DNA from: Gammaproteobacteria bacterium
Lineage (GTDB): Bacteria > Pseudomonadota > Gammaproteobacteria > JAJDOJ01
DNA: 15,204 nt
Reading direction: 5' to 3'
NCBI GenBank assembly: GCA_027030565.1
Contig: JALVEU010000068.1
Coordinates: forward strand, 1 to 15,204
Shown here piece by piece: positions 7,640-14,623 of the stretch. The notes under the pieces are model-generated. The model saw nothing but the letters and a program-made list of their open reading frames with translations, searched no databases and had not been told where the DNA came from. A program made the translations under genes and the position numbers. Numbering within the stretch: position 1 is the first letter of the stretch; each line of letters opens with the position of its first letter.

Positions 7640-7665
7640 GGATCCACGGATTCGGAAAACGCGCG

Positions 7666-7694
7666 ATTCTACGCCCTCCCCGGGCGGCGCGCAA
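7666..7694 (-). promoter_or_regulatory. sigma-70 type promoter for the rpsF-alr operon
   Basis: On the - strand TTGCGC (7694-7689) and TAGAAT (7671-7666) are separated by exactly 17 nt, giving four and five matches to the consensus hexamers. Transcription would start near 7659 and leave a leader of about 135 nt before rpsF. Spacing, hexamers and position agree with a ribosomal protein operon promoter. Confidence 0.65.
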
Positions 7695-7744
7695 CGCGGC
7701 GTGTGCGGGCAGACCGAAAACGTGCGCGCCGGAGCGGGTGGCGG

Positions 7745-7750
7745 TATAGT
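7745..7750 (+). promoter_or_regulatory. candidate -10 element for slyD
   Basis: TATAGT stands out in GC-rich surroundings about 205 nt upstream of slyD. There is no good -35 at 16-18 nt (GTGCGC at 17), so this is a weak call. It would give a long untranslated leader. Confidence 0.3.
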
Positions 7751-7954
7751 AGGCAGCGGAGCCTGCCGGTCTCGACGGCGGCGCTGCCCAGGATCGCGGG
7801 CGCGTTCCCTGCGTACCCGCAACAAGTCGATTGAGTTCTCTCGAGCACAGGACCCGTCCGCTCACGTCTCCCGGCCAGCCCCAGCGACACCGTCGGTATC
7901 TCCCGCGTCCGTGCCGGGCGCGCTCCCCCTCCATTCCATCCAGGAGCCTATTGC

Positions 7955-8419
7955 ATGCAAGTCAGTGATCAGAAAGTCGTCACGCTCAACTACGTTCTCA
8001 AGGACGACGAAGGCAACACCATGGACGCATCGCAGGACGGGACCTTCTCCTACCTGCACGGTGCACAGAACATCATTCCGGGGCTGGAAAACGCCCTGAC
8101 CGGCAAACAGCCCGGGGATACGTTTTCTGTGGCGATCCCGGCCGCCGAGGCCTACGGAGAGCGTGATCCCGGGCGGATTCAGGCCGTGCCCCGGGAGATG
8201 TTCCCGGCGGACATTGACATCCAGCCGGGCATGCAGTTCCAGGCCCAGGGCCCGGAGGGACAGACCATGATGGTGACCGTGGCCGAGGTGCGAGAGGACG
8301 TGGTGGTGGTCGATGGAAACCACCCCCTCGCCGGTGTGGCCCTCAACTTCGAGGTGGAGGTCGTCGACGTGCGCGATGCCACCGCCGAGGAGCTCGCGCA
8401 CGGCCACGTTCACGGCTGA
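7955..8419 (+). CDS. slyD: SlyD-like FKBP-type peptidyl-prolyl cis-trans isomerase
   Basis: A 154-residue cytosolic prolyl isomerase and chaperone. The FKBP part is split by the insert-in-flap domain: residues 1-70 (LNYVLKDDEGNTMDAS, YLHGAQNIIPGLENALTGK, AYGERD), insert about 71-120 (VPREMFPADIDIQPGMQF), then VVVDGNHPLAGVALNFEVEV closing the FKBP fold. The end, EELAHGHVHG, matches the E. coli SlyD sequence just before its long His/Cys-rich nickel-binding tail, but this protein stops there. Isomerase and chaperone functions should remain; nickel storage for hydrogenase maturation is likely reduced, with only three His in the tail. AGGAG lies 8 nt before the ATG. Its last 10 nt overlap the convergent gene at 8410-9105. 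FKBP-type isomerase is certain; the exact SlyD name is very likely. Confidence 0.93.
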   Translation: MQVSDQKVVTLNYVLKDDEGNTMDASQDGTFSYLHGAQNIIPGLENALTGKQPGDTFSVAIPAAEAYGERDPGRIQAVPREMFPADIDIQPGMQFQAQGPEGQTMMVTVAEVREDVVVVDGNHPLAGVALNFEVEVVDVRDATAEELAHGHVHG

Positions 8420-9105
8420 AGTCTGCCCTCGCCGCTGCGGTCTGGGGCTGTTCCCCGCAGGTCTCGGGACTCGGGTCCCGAGACCTGCGGGGCTCGGTAT
8501 TCGAACACCTCGCGCCCGTGGGGATCGAGGTGCAACGTGATGCCCTTGGCGGGATACTCAAGCCGCACGCGCCCATCGTCCAGCTCGTACCGCCCCCCCG
8601 GAGGGCCGAAACGGGTCACCAGATAAGCCTCGTCCAGACCGCTGTAGGCGGGACTATAGGTGAGCGCCTGTATGGGCTGGCGTGCCAGCTCCGGCCAACT
8701 TGCCCGGGGCACGGCATACTTGATTGCCCCCGACGGCTGGGGCTCCCCTCGGTCGTGTGGGACCGCCAACGCCGCGGGCAATCGCAGCACGGTGATGATC
8801 CGCGCCTCCAGTCCGCCGAGATTTCGTTTGCCGAAATAGGCCTCCAGCGAGCGCTGACCGTGTGCGGACACGAACAGTGCCACGGCCTCGGGCTCGCCAA
8901 ACCGGGCCACGGCGTCGGCAAAGGTCGCCCGACCCAGCACCAGCCCGAACACCCGATGGCTGCCATCCGGGAGCACCTCCACTTGCCAGGGCAGATCGGT
9001 GATCTCCCGGCGCGCACCTTCCCTGGGCGACAGATACAGGATCAGGGCTGCGAAGAACACCGTGCCCAGTCCGAGATAGAGTATTGCCTTGGAACGGGAA
9101 ACCAT
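8410..9105 (-). CDS. unrecognised membrane-anchored protein, 231 residues
   Basis: I do not recognise this family. Residues 1-6 are basic (MVSRSK) and 8-25 form one hydrophobic helix, so it is probably anchored in the inner membrane with the rest in the periplasm. Two stretches look alike in plan: GRATFADAVARFGEPEAV (58-75) and GLDEAYLVTRFGPPGGRYEL (156-175), the second followed by RLEYPAKGITLHLDPHGREV (181-200). The order (helix, FGxP turn, strand with YPxKGI, strand with LDxxG) recalls the small alpha/beta units of BamE/SmpA- or BLIP-like proteins; this is a tentative fold inference. The last 25 residues are polar and partly encoded by a perfect inverted repeat (8453-8492). The ATG at 9105 has only a weak upstream purine stretch. 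The gene is convergent with slyD, overlapping by 10 nt, and codirectional with lysS 169 nt upstream. Confidence 0.75.
   Translation of the reverse strand: MVSRSKAILYLGLGTVFFAALILYLSPREGARREITDLPWQVEVLPDGSHRVFGLVLGRATFADAVARFGEPEAVALFVSAHGQRSLEAYFGKRNLGGLEARIITVLRLPAALAVPHDRGEPQPSGAIKYAVPRASWPELARQPIQALTYSPAYSGLDEAYLVTRFGPPGGRYELDDGRVRLEYPAKGITLHLDPHGREVFEYRAPQVSGPESRDLRGTAPDRSGEGRLQP
8453..8492. repeat. perfect 18-bp inverted repeat with 4-nt loop
   Basis: The arms 8453-8470 and 8475-8492 are exact reverse complements of each other around TCGG (CCCCGCAGGTCTCGGGAC on the left). It lies 34 nt past the slyD stop and inside the coding end of the convergent gene. No T-run follows on either strand, so it is not a standard intrinsic terminator, but so stable a hairpin at a convergent gene end could block read-through or protect mRNA 3' ends. 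Confidence 0.9.
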
Positions 9106-9274
9106 GGCGGCTCACGGCCCGGTGCAGACCGCGTATGTCCGAGGCGGGATCGGCGGTCGCCGGGACCTTTCTTGATCAAGGCTGCACATGGCTCGATGTA
9201 ACGGTAACAGTATTGGAATGTGCCCCTTCGAGTCCGCACTGCGCGTGGATCCTAAAGCGACCGCAGCCGGGTCC

Positions 9275-10789
9275 TCAGCGCCCCTCGGGGCGCATGTGGG
9301 GGAACAACAGCACGTCGCGGATGGAGGGCGAGTCCGTGAGCAGCATGACCAGCCGGTCGATGCCGATGCCCTCGCCCGCCGCCGGTGGCATCCCGTATTC
9401 GAGCGCCCGAATGTAGTCGGCGTCGAAGTGCATGGCCTCTTCGTCGCCGGCCGCCTTTTCGCGCGCCTGCTGCCGGAACCGTTCGGCCTGATCCTCCGGA
9501 TCGTTGAGCTCGGAGAACCCGTTGGCGAGCTCGCGACCCGCCACGAAGAACTCGAACCGGTCGGTCACCTCCGGGTTCTCATCGTTGCGCCGTGCCAGCG
9601 GTGACACCTCGGTAGGATACTGGGTGATGAAGGTGGGGTCCTGAAGGCGCTCCTCCACCGTCTTCTCGAACAGCTCCAGCTGCAGCTTGCCCAGCCCCCA
9701 GGTGGGCTTCACCTCCACACCGAGGGCCTCCAGACGTGCCCGTGCCCGTTGCCAATCGCCGATGTCGGCCTCGGTCCATTCCGGATTGTAGGCAAGCAGG
9801 GCCTCCCGGAGGGTCATCCGTGCGAAAGGCCTGCCGAAGTCGCACACCTGTCCCTGGTAGGTCACCTGCGTCTGCCCGAGGACGTGCTCGGTGAGGCCGC
9901 GCAGCATCTCCTCGGTCAGGTTCATGAGGTCCTCGTAGGTGGCATAGGCCTCGTAGAACTCCAGCATGGTGAACTCCGGATTGTGCCGGGTGGACAGCCC
10001 CTCGTTACGGAAATTGCGATTGATCTCGTAGACCTTTTCGAAGCCCCCCACCAGCAGGCGCTTGAGGTAGAGCTCCGGCGCGATGCGCAGGTAGAGTTCC
10101 ATGTCCAGGGCGTGGTGATAGGTGACGAAAGGCCGCGCCGTGGCCCCCCCGGGCAGCACCTGCATCATCGGGGTCTCTACCTCGATGAATCCACGATCGT
10201 CAAGGAAGTCACGCAGATAACGAATGATCCTGCTTCGCGTCCTGAATACAGCACGGACCTGCTCGTTGACGATCAGGTCCAGATACCGCATCCGGTAACG
10301 CTGCTCCTGATCGGCCAAGCCGTGGAACTTCTCGGGTAGCGGACGCAGGCTCTTGGTGAGCAGGCGCAAGGTGTCCACGTTCACCGACAGCTCGCCGGTC
10401 CGCGTCTTGAACAGCAGCCCTTCGGCCCCGACGATGTCACCCACGTCCCAGGTCTTGAAGTCGCGGTAGAGGGCCTCGCCCACGTTGTCGCGTCGGATGA
10501 AGAGCTGAATACGCCCGGACATGTCGAGGAGGTCGGTGAAGCTCACCTTGCCCATGACCCTTTTCGACATCATGCGCCCTGCCACCGACACGCGAATGGG
10601 GGTCCGTTCGAAGAACTCCGCCGGTTTGGCGTCGTAGCGGGCGTGCAGCTCGGCGGCGAGGTGCTCACGCCGGAACTCGTTGGGAAACGCCTGGCCACGC
10701 TCCCGCAGCCTGCGCAGCTTCTCGCGCCGCTCGGCAATCAATCGATGCTCGCCCGCGGGCGTCGTGTGTTCTGCCATGGTCTCGGTCAT
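9275..10789 (-). CDS. lysS: lysyl-tRNA synthetase, class II
   Basis: A 504-residue cytosolic enzyme that charges tRNA-Lys, normal length. The N-terminal OB-fold anticodon-binding domain (about 65-145) contains VAGRMMSKRVMGKVSFTDL. Class II motif 1 is around FRTRSRIIRYLRDFLDDRGF (182-201) continuing to the conserved Pro in VETPMM, motif 2 is YEINRNFRNEGLSTRHNPEF (254-273), and motif 3 is GEGIGIDRLVMLLTDSPSIR near the C-terminus. The stop follows MRPEGR. A second ATG at codon 5 could also be the start; both have weak ribosome binding sites. The gene follows prfB by 101 nt, the same order as in E. coli. That gap can form a GC-rich hairpin (10831-10851) but has no T-run, so the two are probably cotranscribed. 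No terminator is obvious after the stop. Confidence 0.97.
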   Translation of the reverse strand: MTETMAEHTTPAGEHRLIAERREKLRRLRERGQAFPNEFRREHLAAELHARYDAKPAEFFERTPIRVSVAGRMMSKRVMGKVSFTDLLDMSGRIQLFIRRDNVGEALYRDFKTWDVGDIVGAEGLLFKTRTGELSVNVDTLRLLTKSLRPLPEKFHGLADQEQRYRMRYLDLIVNEQVRAVFRTRSRIIRYLRDFLDDRGFIEVETPMMQVLPGGATARPFVTYHHALDMELYLRIAPELYLKRLLVGGFEKVYEINRNFRNEGLSTRHNPEFTMLEFYEAYATYEDLMNLTEEMLRGLTEHVLGQTQVTYQGQVCDFGRPFARMTLREALLAYNPEWTEADIGDWQRARARLEALGVEVKPTWGLGKLQLELFEKTVEERLQDPTFITQYPTEVSPLARRNDENPEVTDRFEFFVAGRELANGFSELNDPEDQAERFRQQAREKAAGDEEAMHFDADYIRALEYGMPPAAGEGIGIDRLVMLLTDSPSIRDVLLFPHMRPEGR

Positions 10790-10890
10790 GTCTGCTTCGG
10801 TTCATTGGCCGCAGCCGCCAAACACCGGGAGCCGCCCGACGGTCGGCGGGCCCGCCCGGCCTCTCGGCCCCGGCGGCCGGAATCGGCGGA

Positions 10891-11986
10891 TCAGAGGCCC
10901 GATTTGAGGCTCGCTTCGATGAAGGGGTCCAGGTCTCCGTCGAGCACCGCCTGTGTATTGCCCATCTCAACTCCAGTGCGCAAGTCCTTGATCCTGGACT
11001 GATCCAGCACGTAGGACCGGATCTGGCTGCCCCAACCGATGTCGGCCTTGGAGTCCTCCAGCTTTTGTTGCTCCTCGCGCCGCTTCTGCATCTCCAGCTC
11101 ATAGAGTTTGGCCTTGAGCTGTTTCATGGCGCGATCCTTGTTCTGATGCTGGGAGCGCTCGCTCTGGCACTGGGTCACCACGCCGGTGGGCAGGTGGGTG
11201 ATGCGCACCGCCGACTCGGTTCGGTTGACGTGCTGGCCCCCGGCACCACTGGCGCGGTAGACGTCGATGCGCAGGTCGGCCGGGTTGATCTCGATCTCCA
11301 CCTCGTCGTCCACCTCGGGGGAGACGAACACGGCAGCGAACGAGGTGTGGCGCCGGTTGCCCGAATCGAACGGCGACTTGCGCACCAGGCGGTGCACACC
11401 GGTCTCGGTGCGCAGCCAGCCATAGGCATAGTCGCCTTCGAAACGCACCGTGGCGCTCTTGATGCCAGCCACCTCGCCGGGGGAGAGCTCCACGATCTCG
11501 GTCTTGAAGCCATGGCGCTCCCCCCAGCGCAGATACATGCGCAGCAGCATTTCGGCCCAGTCCTGCGCCTCGGTACCCCCCGAGCCCGCCTGGATCTCCA
11601 GATAGGCGTTGTGGCTGTCCATCTCTCCGGAGAACATGCGCCGGAACTCGAGCTGTGCCACGCGTGCCTCCAGCCGCTGCACGTCCTCGGCCACGGACTG
11701 GAGGGTTTCTTCGTCACCCTCCTCTTGGGCCAGGGCCAACAGTTCCTCGGCCTCCTGGAGCCCGGTACGGATCTCGTCCAGATTGCGCACCACGGACTCG
11801 AGGCTGGCCCGCTCCTTGCCTAGGCGCTGGGCGGTCTCCGGATCACTCCAGACCTCCGGGTTCTCGAGTTCCCGGGTGACCTCCTCCAGTCGCTCCCGTT
11901 TGGACTCGTAGTCAAAGATACCCCCTGAGAGCGGCCTCCCGGCCCACGAGGTCCTTGATTTGACTGCGGATCGGTTGAATGTCCAT
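10891..11986 (-). CDS. prfB: peptide chain release factor 2, with programmed +1 frameshift
   Basis: RF2 recognises UAA and UGA and releases the finished peptide. The first 24 codons run from ATG 11986 (MDIQPIRSQIKDLVGREAAL, then RGYL) to an in-frame TGA at 11914-11912. Reading resumes one base on, at GAC 11913, giving DYESKRERLEEV. The product joins 11986-11915 and 11913-10891 for 364 residues; E. coli RF2 has 365. The anticodon-like SPF tripeptide is in VRKSPFDSGNRRHTSF and the catalytic GGQ is in ASGAGGQHVNRTES. A longer continuous frame opening at 12036 exists but its N-terminus does not match RF2. The gene ends in TGA, so RF2 also terminates its own translation. The spacing before the ATG (AGACAGGAC) gives a rather close Shine-Dalgarno. 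lysS follows. Confidence 0.97.
11911..11926 (-). promoter_or_regulatory. prfB: RF2 programmed +1 frameshift site
   Basis: On the - strand the sequence reads AGGGGG-TAT-CTT-TGA-C. It has the internal Shine-Dalgarno AGGGGG, the slippery CTT and the in-frame TGA followed by C, identical to the E. coli prfB site. When RF2 is scarce the ribosome shifts from CUU to UUU and continues; when RF2 is plentiful it stops at UGA. This is direct feedback control of RF2 level. Confidence 0.96.
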
Positions 11987-12010
11987 GTCCTGTCTTCCAT
12001 CCTCTCGCCA

Positions 12011-12040
12011 CCGGACGAGCCCGCACAGCGCCTCATCCGG
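12011..12040 (-). promoter_or_regulatory. hairpin in the presumed prfB leader
   Basis: CCGGACGAG (12011-12019) can pair with CTCATCCGG (12032-12040), 9 bp with one mismatch-tolerant G-T position, around a 12-nt loop. It lies 25 nt upstream of the prfB ATG. There is no following T-run, so it does not look like the rfbB terminator; it may sit at the 5' end of the prfB mRNA. Confidence 0.4.
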
Positions 12041-12085
12041 CATATGTGATTTGATATATAAAACTTTGATTCACCAAGTCTTTAA
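12041..12085 (-). promoter_or_regulatory. AT-rich candidate promoter region for prfB-lysS
   Basis: About 45 nt between the end of rfbB and prfB are strikingly AT-rich within a GC-rich window. On the - strand TATATA (12060-12055) or TATATC (12058-12053) could be a -10. Possible -35 hexamers (TTAAAG at 12085-12080, AAGACT at 12082-12077) are poor, so the exact promoter is not fixed. Placement before a housekeeping pair after the rhamnose genes supports a promoter here. Confidence 0.4.
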
Positions 12086-13197
12086 TCGTTCACGAACTGA
12101 CCCCCATACTGGGTCTTCAGCCAGTGACGATAGCTGCCGTCGAGCACCGACCGCCACCAGGACTCGTGCTCCAGGTACCAGTCGATGGTCTTGCGCAGCC
12201 CGGACTCGAAGGTCTCGATGGGCCTGAAACCCAGCGCGCGCGCGATCTTTCCGGCGTCGATGGCATAGCGCCGGTCGTGGCCCGGGCGGTCTTTCACGAA
12301 ACGGATCAGAGACTCGGCCGGTTCGCCGCGCGCCGCCGGACTCCTGCCATGGCGCCGCGCCAGCGCCGGATCGGCTTCGAATCGTGCATCCAGCAAACGG
12401 CACAGGGTGCGCACCAGGTCCAGGTTGCGGACCTCGTTGCATCCACCGATATTGTAGGTTTCTCCCGGGATCCCTGCATCCAGCACTGCCTCGATGCCTC
12501 GGCAGTGGTCCTCCACATACAGCCAGTCGCGCACCTGTCGCCCGTCCCCGTAGACAGGGATCTCGCGCCCTTCGAGCACATTGATGAGCGTCAGCGGGAT
12601 CAGCTTCTCCGGGAACTGGAACGGCCCGTAGTTGTTGGAACAGTTGCTGGTGGTCACCTGCAGGCCATAGGTGCGGTGGTAGGCACGCACCAGATGGTCG
12701 GAGGCCGCCTTGCTCGCCGCATAGGGGGAATTGGGTGCGTAGCGCGTGCGTTCGTTGAAGGGAGGGTCCTCGGGTCCCAGCGACCCATAGACCTCGTCGG
12801 TGGAGACGTGGTGGAAGCGATGTGGGCGACCATCACCTTGCAGCCACACGGCCCGCGCCGCTTTGAGCAGTGCGTGGGTGCCGCCCACGTTGGTGTCGAT
12901 GAAGGCGTCCGGTCCATGGATGGAACGGTCCACATGACTCTCGGCAGCGAAATGCACCAGCGTGTCGATGGCCTCGGTGCGCAGCAATGCCTCCACGGTC
13001 TCCGTGTCTCGGATGTCCCCGTGCACGAAACGCAGGCGCGGGTCGTCGGCCACCGCCGCCAGACTCGCCCGGTTGCCGGCGTAGGTGAGCGCGTCGAGGA
13101 CCACGACGCGGTCCTCGGGGTGGCGAGACAGCCAGTACAGAACGAAGTTGGCACCGATGAAACCGGCGCCACCGGTGACGAGCAGACGGCGACCCAT
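12082..13197 (-). CDS. rfbB: dTDP-glucose 4,6-dehydratase
   Basis: A 371-residue short-chain dehydrogenase/reductase (RmlB) that converts dTDP-glucose to dTDP-4-keto-6-deoxyglucose, the second step towards dTDP-L-rhamnose. The NAD-binding motif GGAGFIG is at 9-15. The active-site triad region STDEVYG is at 132-138 (T133, D134, E135) and YAASK is at 159-163 (Y159, K163). Further family segments are SNNYGPFQFPEKLIPL and RFVKDRPGHDRRYAID. The ATG at 13197 is used although the frame is open further up: it lies 11 nt after the rfbD stop with GAGG in front, and the product then has family length and begins with the Rossmann strand. It is the last gene of the rhamnose cluster. No clear terminator separates it from prfB. 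Confidence 0.95.
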   Translation of the reverse strand: MGRRLLVTGGAGFIGANFVLYWLSRHPEDRVVVLDALTYAGNRASLAAVADDPRLRFVHGDIRDTETVEALLRTEAIDTLVHFAAESHVDRSIHGPDAFIDTNVGGTHALLKAARAVWLQGDGRPHRFHHVSTDEVYGSLGPEDPPFNERTRYAPNSPYAASKAASDHLVRAYHRTYGLQVTTSNCSNNYGPFQFPEKLIPLTLINVLEGREIPVYGDGRQVRDWLYVEDHCRGIEAVLDAGIPGETYNIGGCNEVRNLDLVRTLCRLLDARFEADPALARRHGRSPAARGEPAESLIRFVKDRPGHDRRYAIDAGKIARALGFRPIETFESGLRKTIDWYLEHESWWRSVLDGSYRHWLKTQYGGQFVND

Positions 13198-13208
13198 GTG
13201 CGGATGCC

Positions 13209-14078
13209 TCAGCGGGCCTCGGGTTCCTGGAACATCTGTCGCAGACGCACCCGCCAGTGTACCGGCTGCTCCGCCAGGAGTTGCCAGGTCCGGCTGGCGT
13301 CCAGGACGCTGAAGCGGGGGCGCGGGGCCGGCAGCGGATAGGCTTCGGTGGGGATGGGCCGTACGACCGCATGCCGCTCCAGGTGGCCGCTGGCTCGTCC
13401 CTCTTCGGCGATGGCCACGGCGAAGTCGTACCAGCTCGCGCTGCCCGCGTCGCAGTAGTGGAGCACGCCACGCAGGTCCGGGTGCCCGAGGACCAGCGAC
13501 CACAGAGCCCGTGCCAGGCCCCGTGCCCAGGTGGGCGCCCCGAACTGGTCGGCGACCACGCGCACCTCGTCACGTTCGGCCATCAACCGCAGCATGGTAT
13601 TGACGAAGTTGCGCCCACCCCGGGCATAGACCCACGAGGTACGCACCACGAGCCCGGCACAGGGGGCGTCCAGCACGTGGCGTTCGCCGGCGAGCTTGGA
13701 CCGGCCATAGACGCTCAGTGGCTCGGGCGCGTCCTCGGGGCGGTAGGGTCGGCACTGCGAGCCGCCGAACACGAAGTCGGTGGAGACATGGATCAGGCGC
13801 GCCCCGGTCTCGGACGCGGCCTCGGCCAGATGGGCCGGTCCCAGGGCATTGGCGGCGTGGGCCACCTCGGGCTCATCTTCCGCGCGATCCACGGCCGTGT
13901 AGGCCGCTGCATTGATGATCACGTCGGGGCCCATCCGGCACACTGCCACCAGGGTGTCCTCGCGACGGCCGATGTCGAGTTCGGCATGACGGACACCCCT
14001 GACCTCCACGGCCGGGGGTGCCGTGTGGATCAGTTCCCGCCCCAGCTGCCCGCCGGCACCGGTCACCAGCACCTTCAT
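13209..14078 (-). CDS. rfbD: dTDP-4-dehydrorhamnose reductase
   Basis: A 289-residue SDR enzyme (RmlD) that performs the last reduction to dTDP-L-rhamnose using NAD(P)H. The cofactor motif is GAGGQLG (7-13), followed by INAAAYTAVDRAE (55-67), STDFVFGG (99-106) and the catalytic YGRSK (Y124, K128). The C-terminal part contains RTSWVYARGGRNFVNTMLRL. The ATG at 14078 overlaps the rfbC stop (ATGA), which points to coupled translation and settles the start; the frame upstream is only an antisense-like extension into rfbC. Length is normal. Confidence 0.95.
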   Translation of the reverse strand: MKVLVTGAGGQLGRELIHTAPPAVEVRGVRHAELDIGRREDTLVAVCRMGPDVIINAAAYTAVDRAEDEPEVAHAANALGPAHLAEAASETGARLIHVSTDFVFGGSQCRPYRPEDAPEPLSVYGRSKLAGERHVLDAPCAGLVVRTSWVYARGGRNFVNTMLRLMAERDEVRVVADQFGAPTWARGLARALWSLVLGHPDLRGVLHYCDAGSASWYDFAVAIAEEGRASGHLERHAVVRPIPTEAYPLPAPRPRFSVLDASRTWQLLAEQPVHWRVRLRQMFQEPEAR

Positions 14079-14623
14079 GGAAACACCTCCGCCTCGGCCA
14101 GGGTCAGGCCAGCGGCGTCCTTCGCCGAAACGATGGGCGCCTGACCGGGATGGAGCGGCCATGCGATGCCCAGCGCGGTATCGTTCCAGCGCAGCGTGTG
14201 CTCGCATTCCGGAGCGTAGTAGTCGGTGCACTTGTACACGAATTCCGCCTCCTCGCTGAGCACGTAGAAACCATGGGCGAATCCGGGCGGGATCCAGAGC
14301 TGCCGCCTGTTCCGCGCCGACAGTTCCATCCCCACCCAACGCCCGAAGTGCGGTGAGCTGCGCCGCAGATCCACGGCCACATCGTAGACCGCGCCCCGCA
14401 CCACACGCACCAGCTTGCCCTGGGGATGGCAGAGCTGGTAGTGCAGACCGCGCAACGTACCGCGCACCGACAGGCTGTGGTTGTCCTGGACGAACGAGGC
14501 ATCGATCCCGGCTGCCTGGAACCGGGCCGCGTGCCAAGTCTCCATGAAGAAGCCGCGGGCATCACCGTGCACCGTGGGCTCGATGAGCATCACGTCGGGG
14601 ATGGCCGTGGGCGCAAACCTCAT
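14075..14623 (-). CDS. rfbC: dTDP-4-dehydrorhamnose 3,5-epimerase
   Basis: A 182-residue cupin enzyme (RmlC) that epimerises C3 and C5 of dTDP-4-keto-6-deoxyglucose. It shows DARGFFMETW (21-30), QDNHSLSVRGTLRGLHYQ (46-63) with the probable base H61, RGAVYDVAVDLR (76-87) and IPPGFAHGFYVLS (111-123). Length matches the family. The ATG overlaps the rfbA stop and the TGA overlaps the rfbD start, both as ATGA, so rfbA, rfbC and rfbD are translated as a coupled unit. Confidence 0.96.
   Translation of the reverse strand: MRFAPTAIPDVMLIEPTVHGDARGFFMETWHAARFQAAGIDASFVQDNHSLSVRGTLRGLHYQLCHPQGKLVRVVRGAVYDVAVDLRRSSPHFGRWVGMELSARNRRQLWIPPGFAHGFYVLSEEAEFVYKCTDYYAPECEHTLRWNDTALGIAWPLHPGQAPIVSAKDAAGLTLAEAEVFP

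Larger units (their letters stand above)
7523..7954. other. divergent regulatory region between rpsF and slyD
   Basis: A 432-nt stretch without a convincing gene. The left third is the rpsF leader with two hairpins. The middle holds the rpsF promoter on the - strand and a weaker -10-like TATAGT on the + strand. The right 200 nt would be the untranslated leader of slyD if that -10 is used; it contains a small 5-bp hairpin (GGCAG with CTGCC near 7751-7766) and otherwise nothing I can name. Open frames across this stretch have GC-driven Arg/Pro-rich composition and no ribosome binding sites. Confidence 0.7.

Noticed and set aside
9171..9180. Palindrome CTTGATCAAG upstream of the anchored protein gene
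   Set aside because: Resembles half-sites of FNR/CRP-type operators but lacks the 4-nt spacer of TTGAT-N4-ATCAA; a 10-bp palindrome can occur by chance.
9278..9293. GC-rich inverted repeat GCGCCCC-TC-GGGGCGC at the lysS end
   Set aside because: It lies in the last codons, has a very short loop and no T-run, so I do not call it a terminator.
12124..13341. Open frame of about 405 codons on the + strand opposite rfbB
   Set aside because: No recognisable domain; it is antisense to a complete RmlB with all catalytic motifs.
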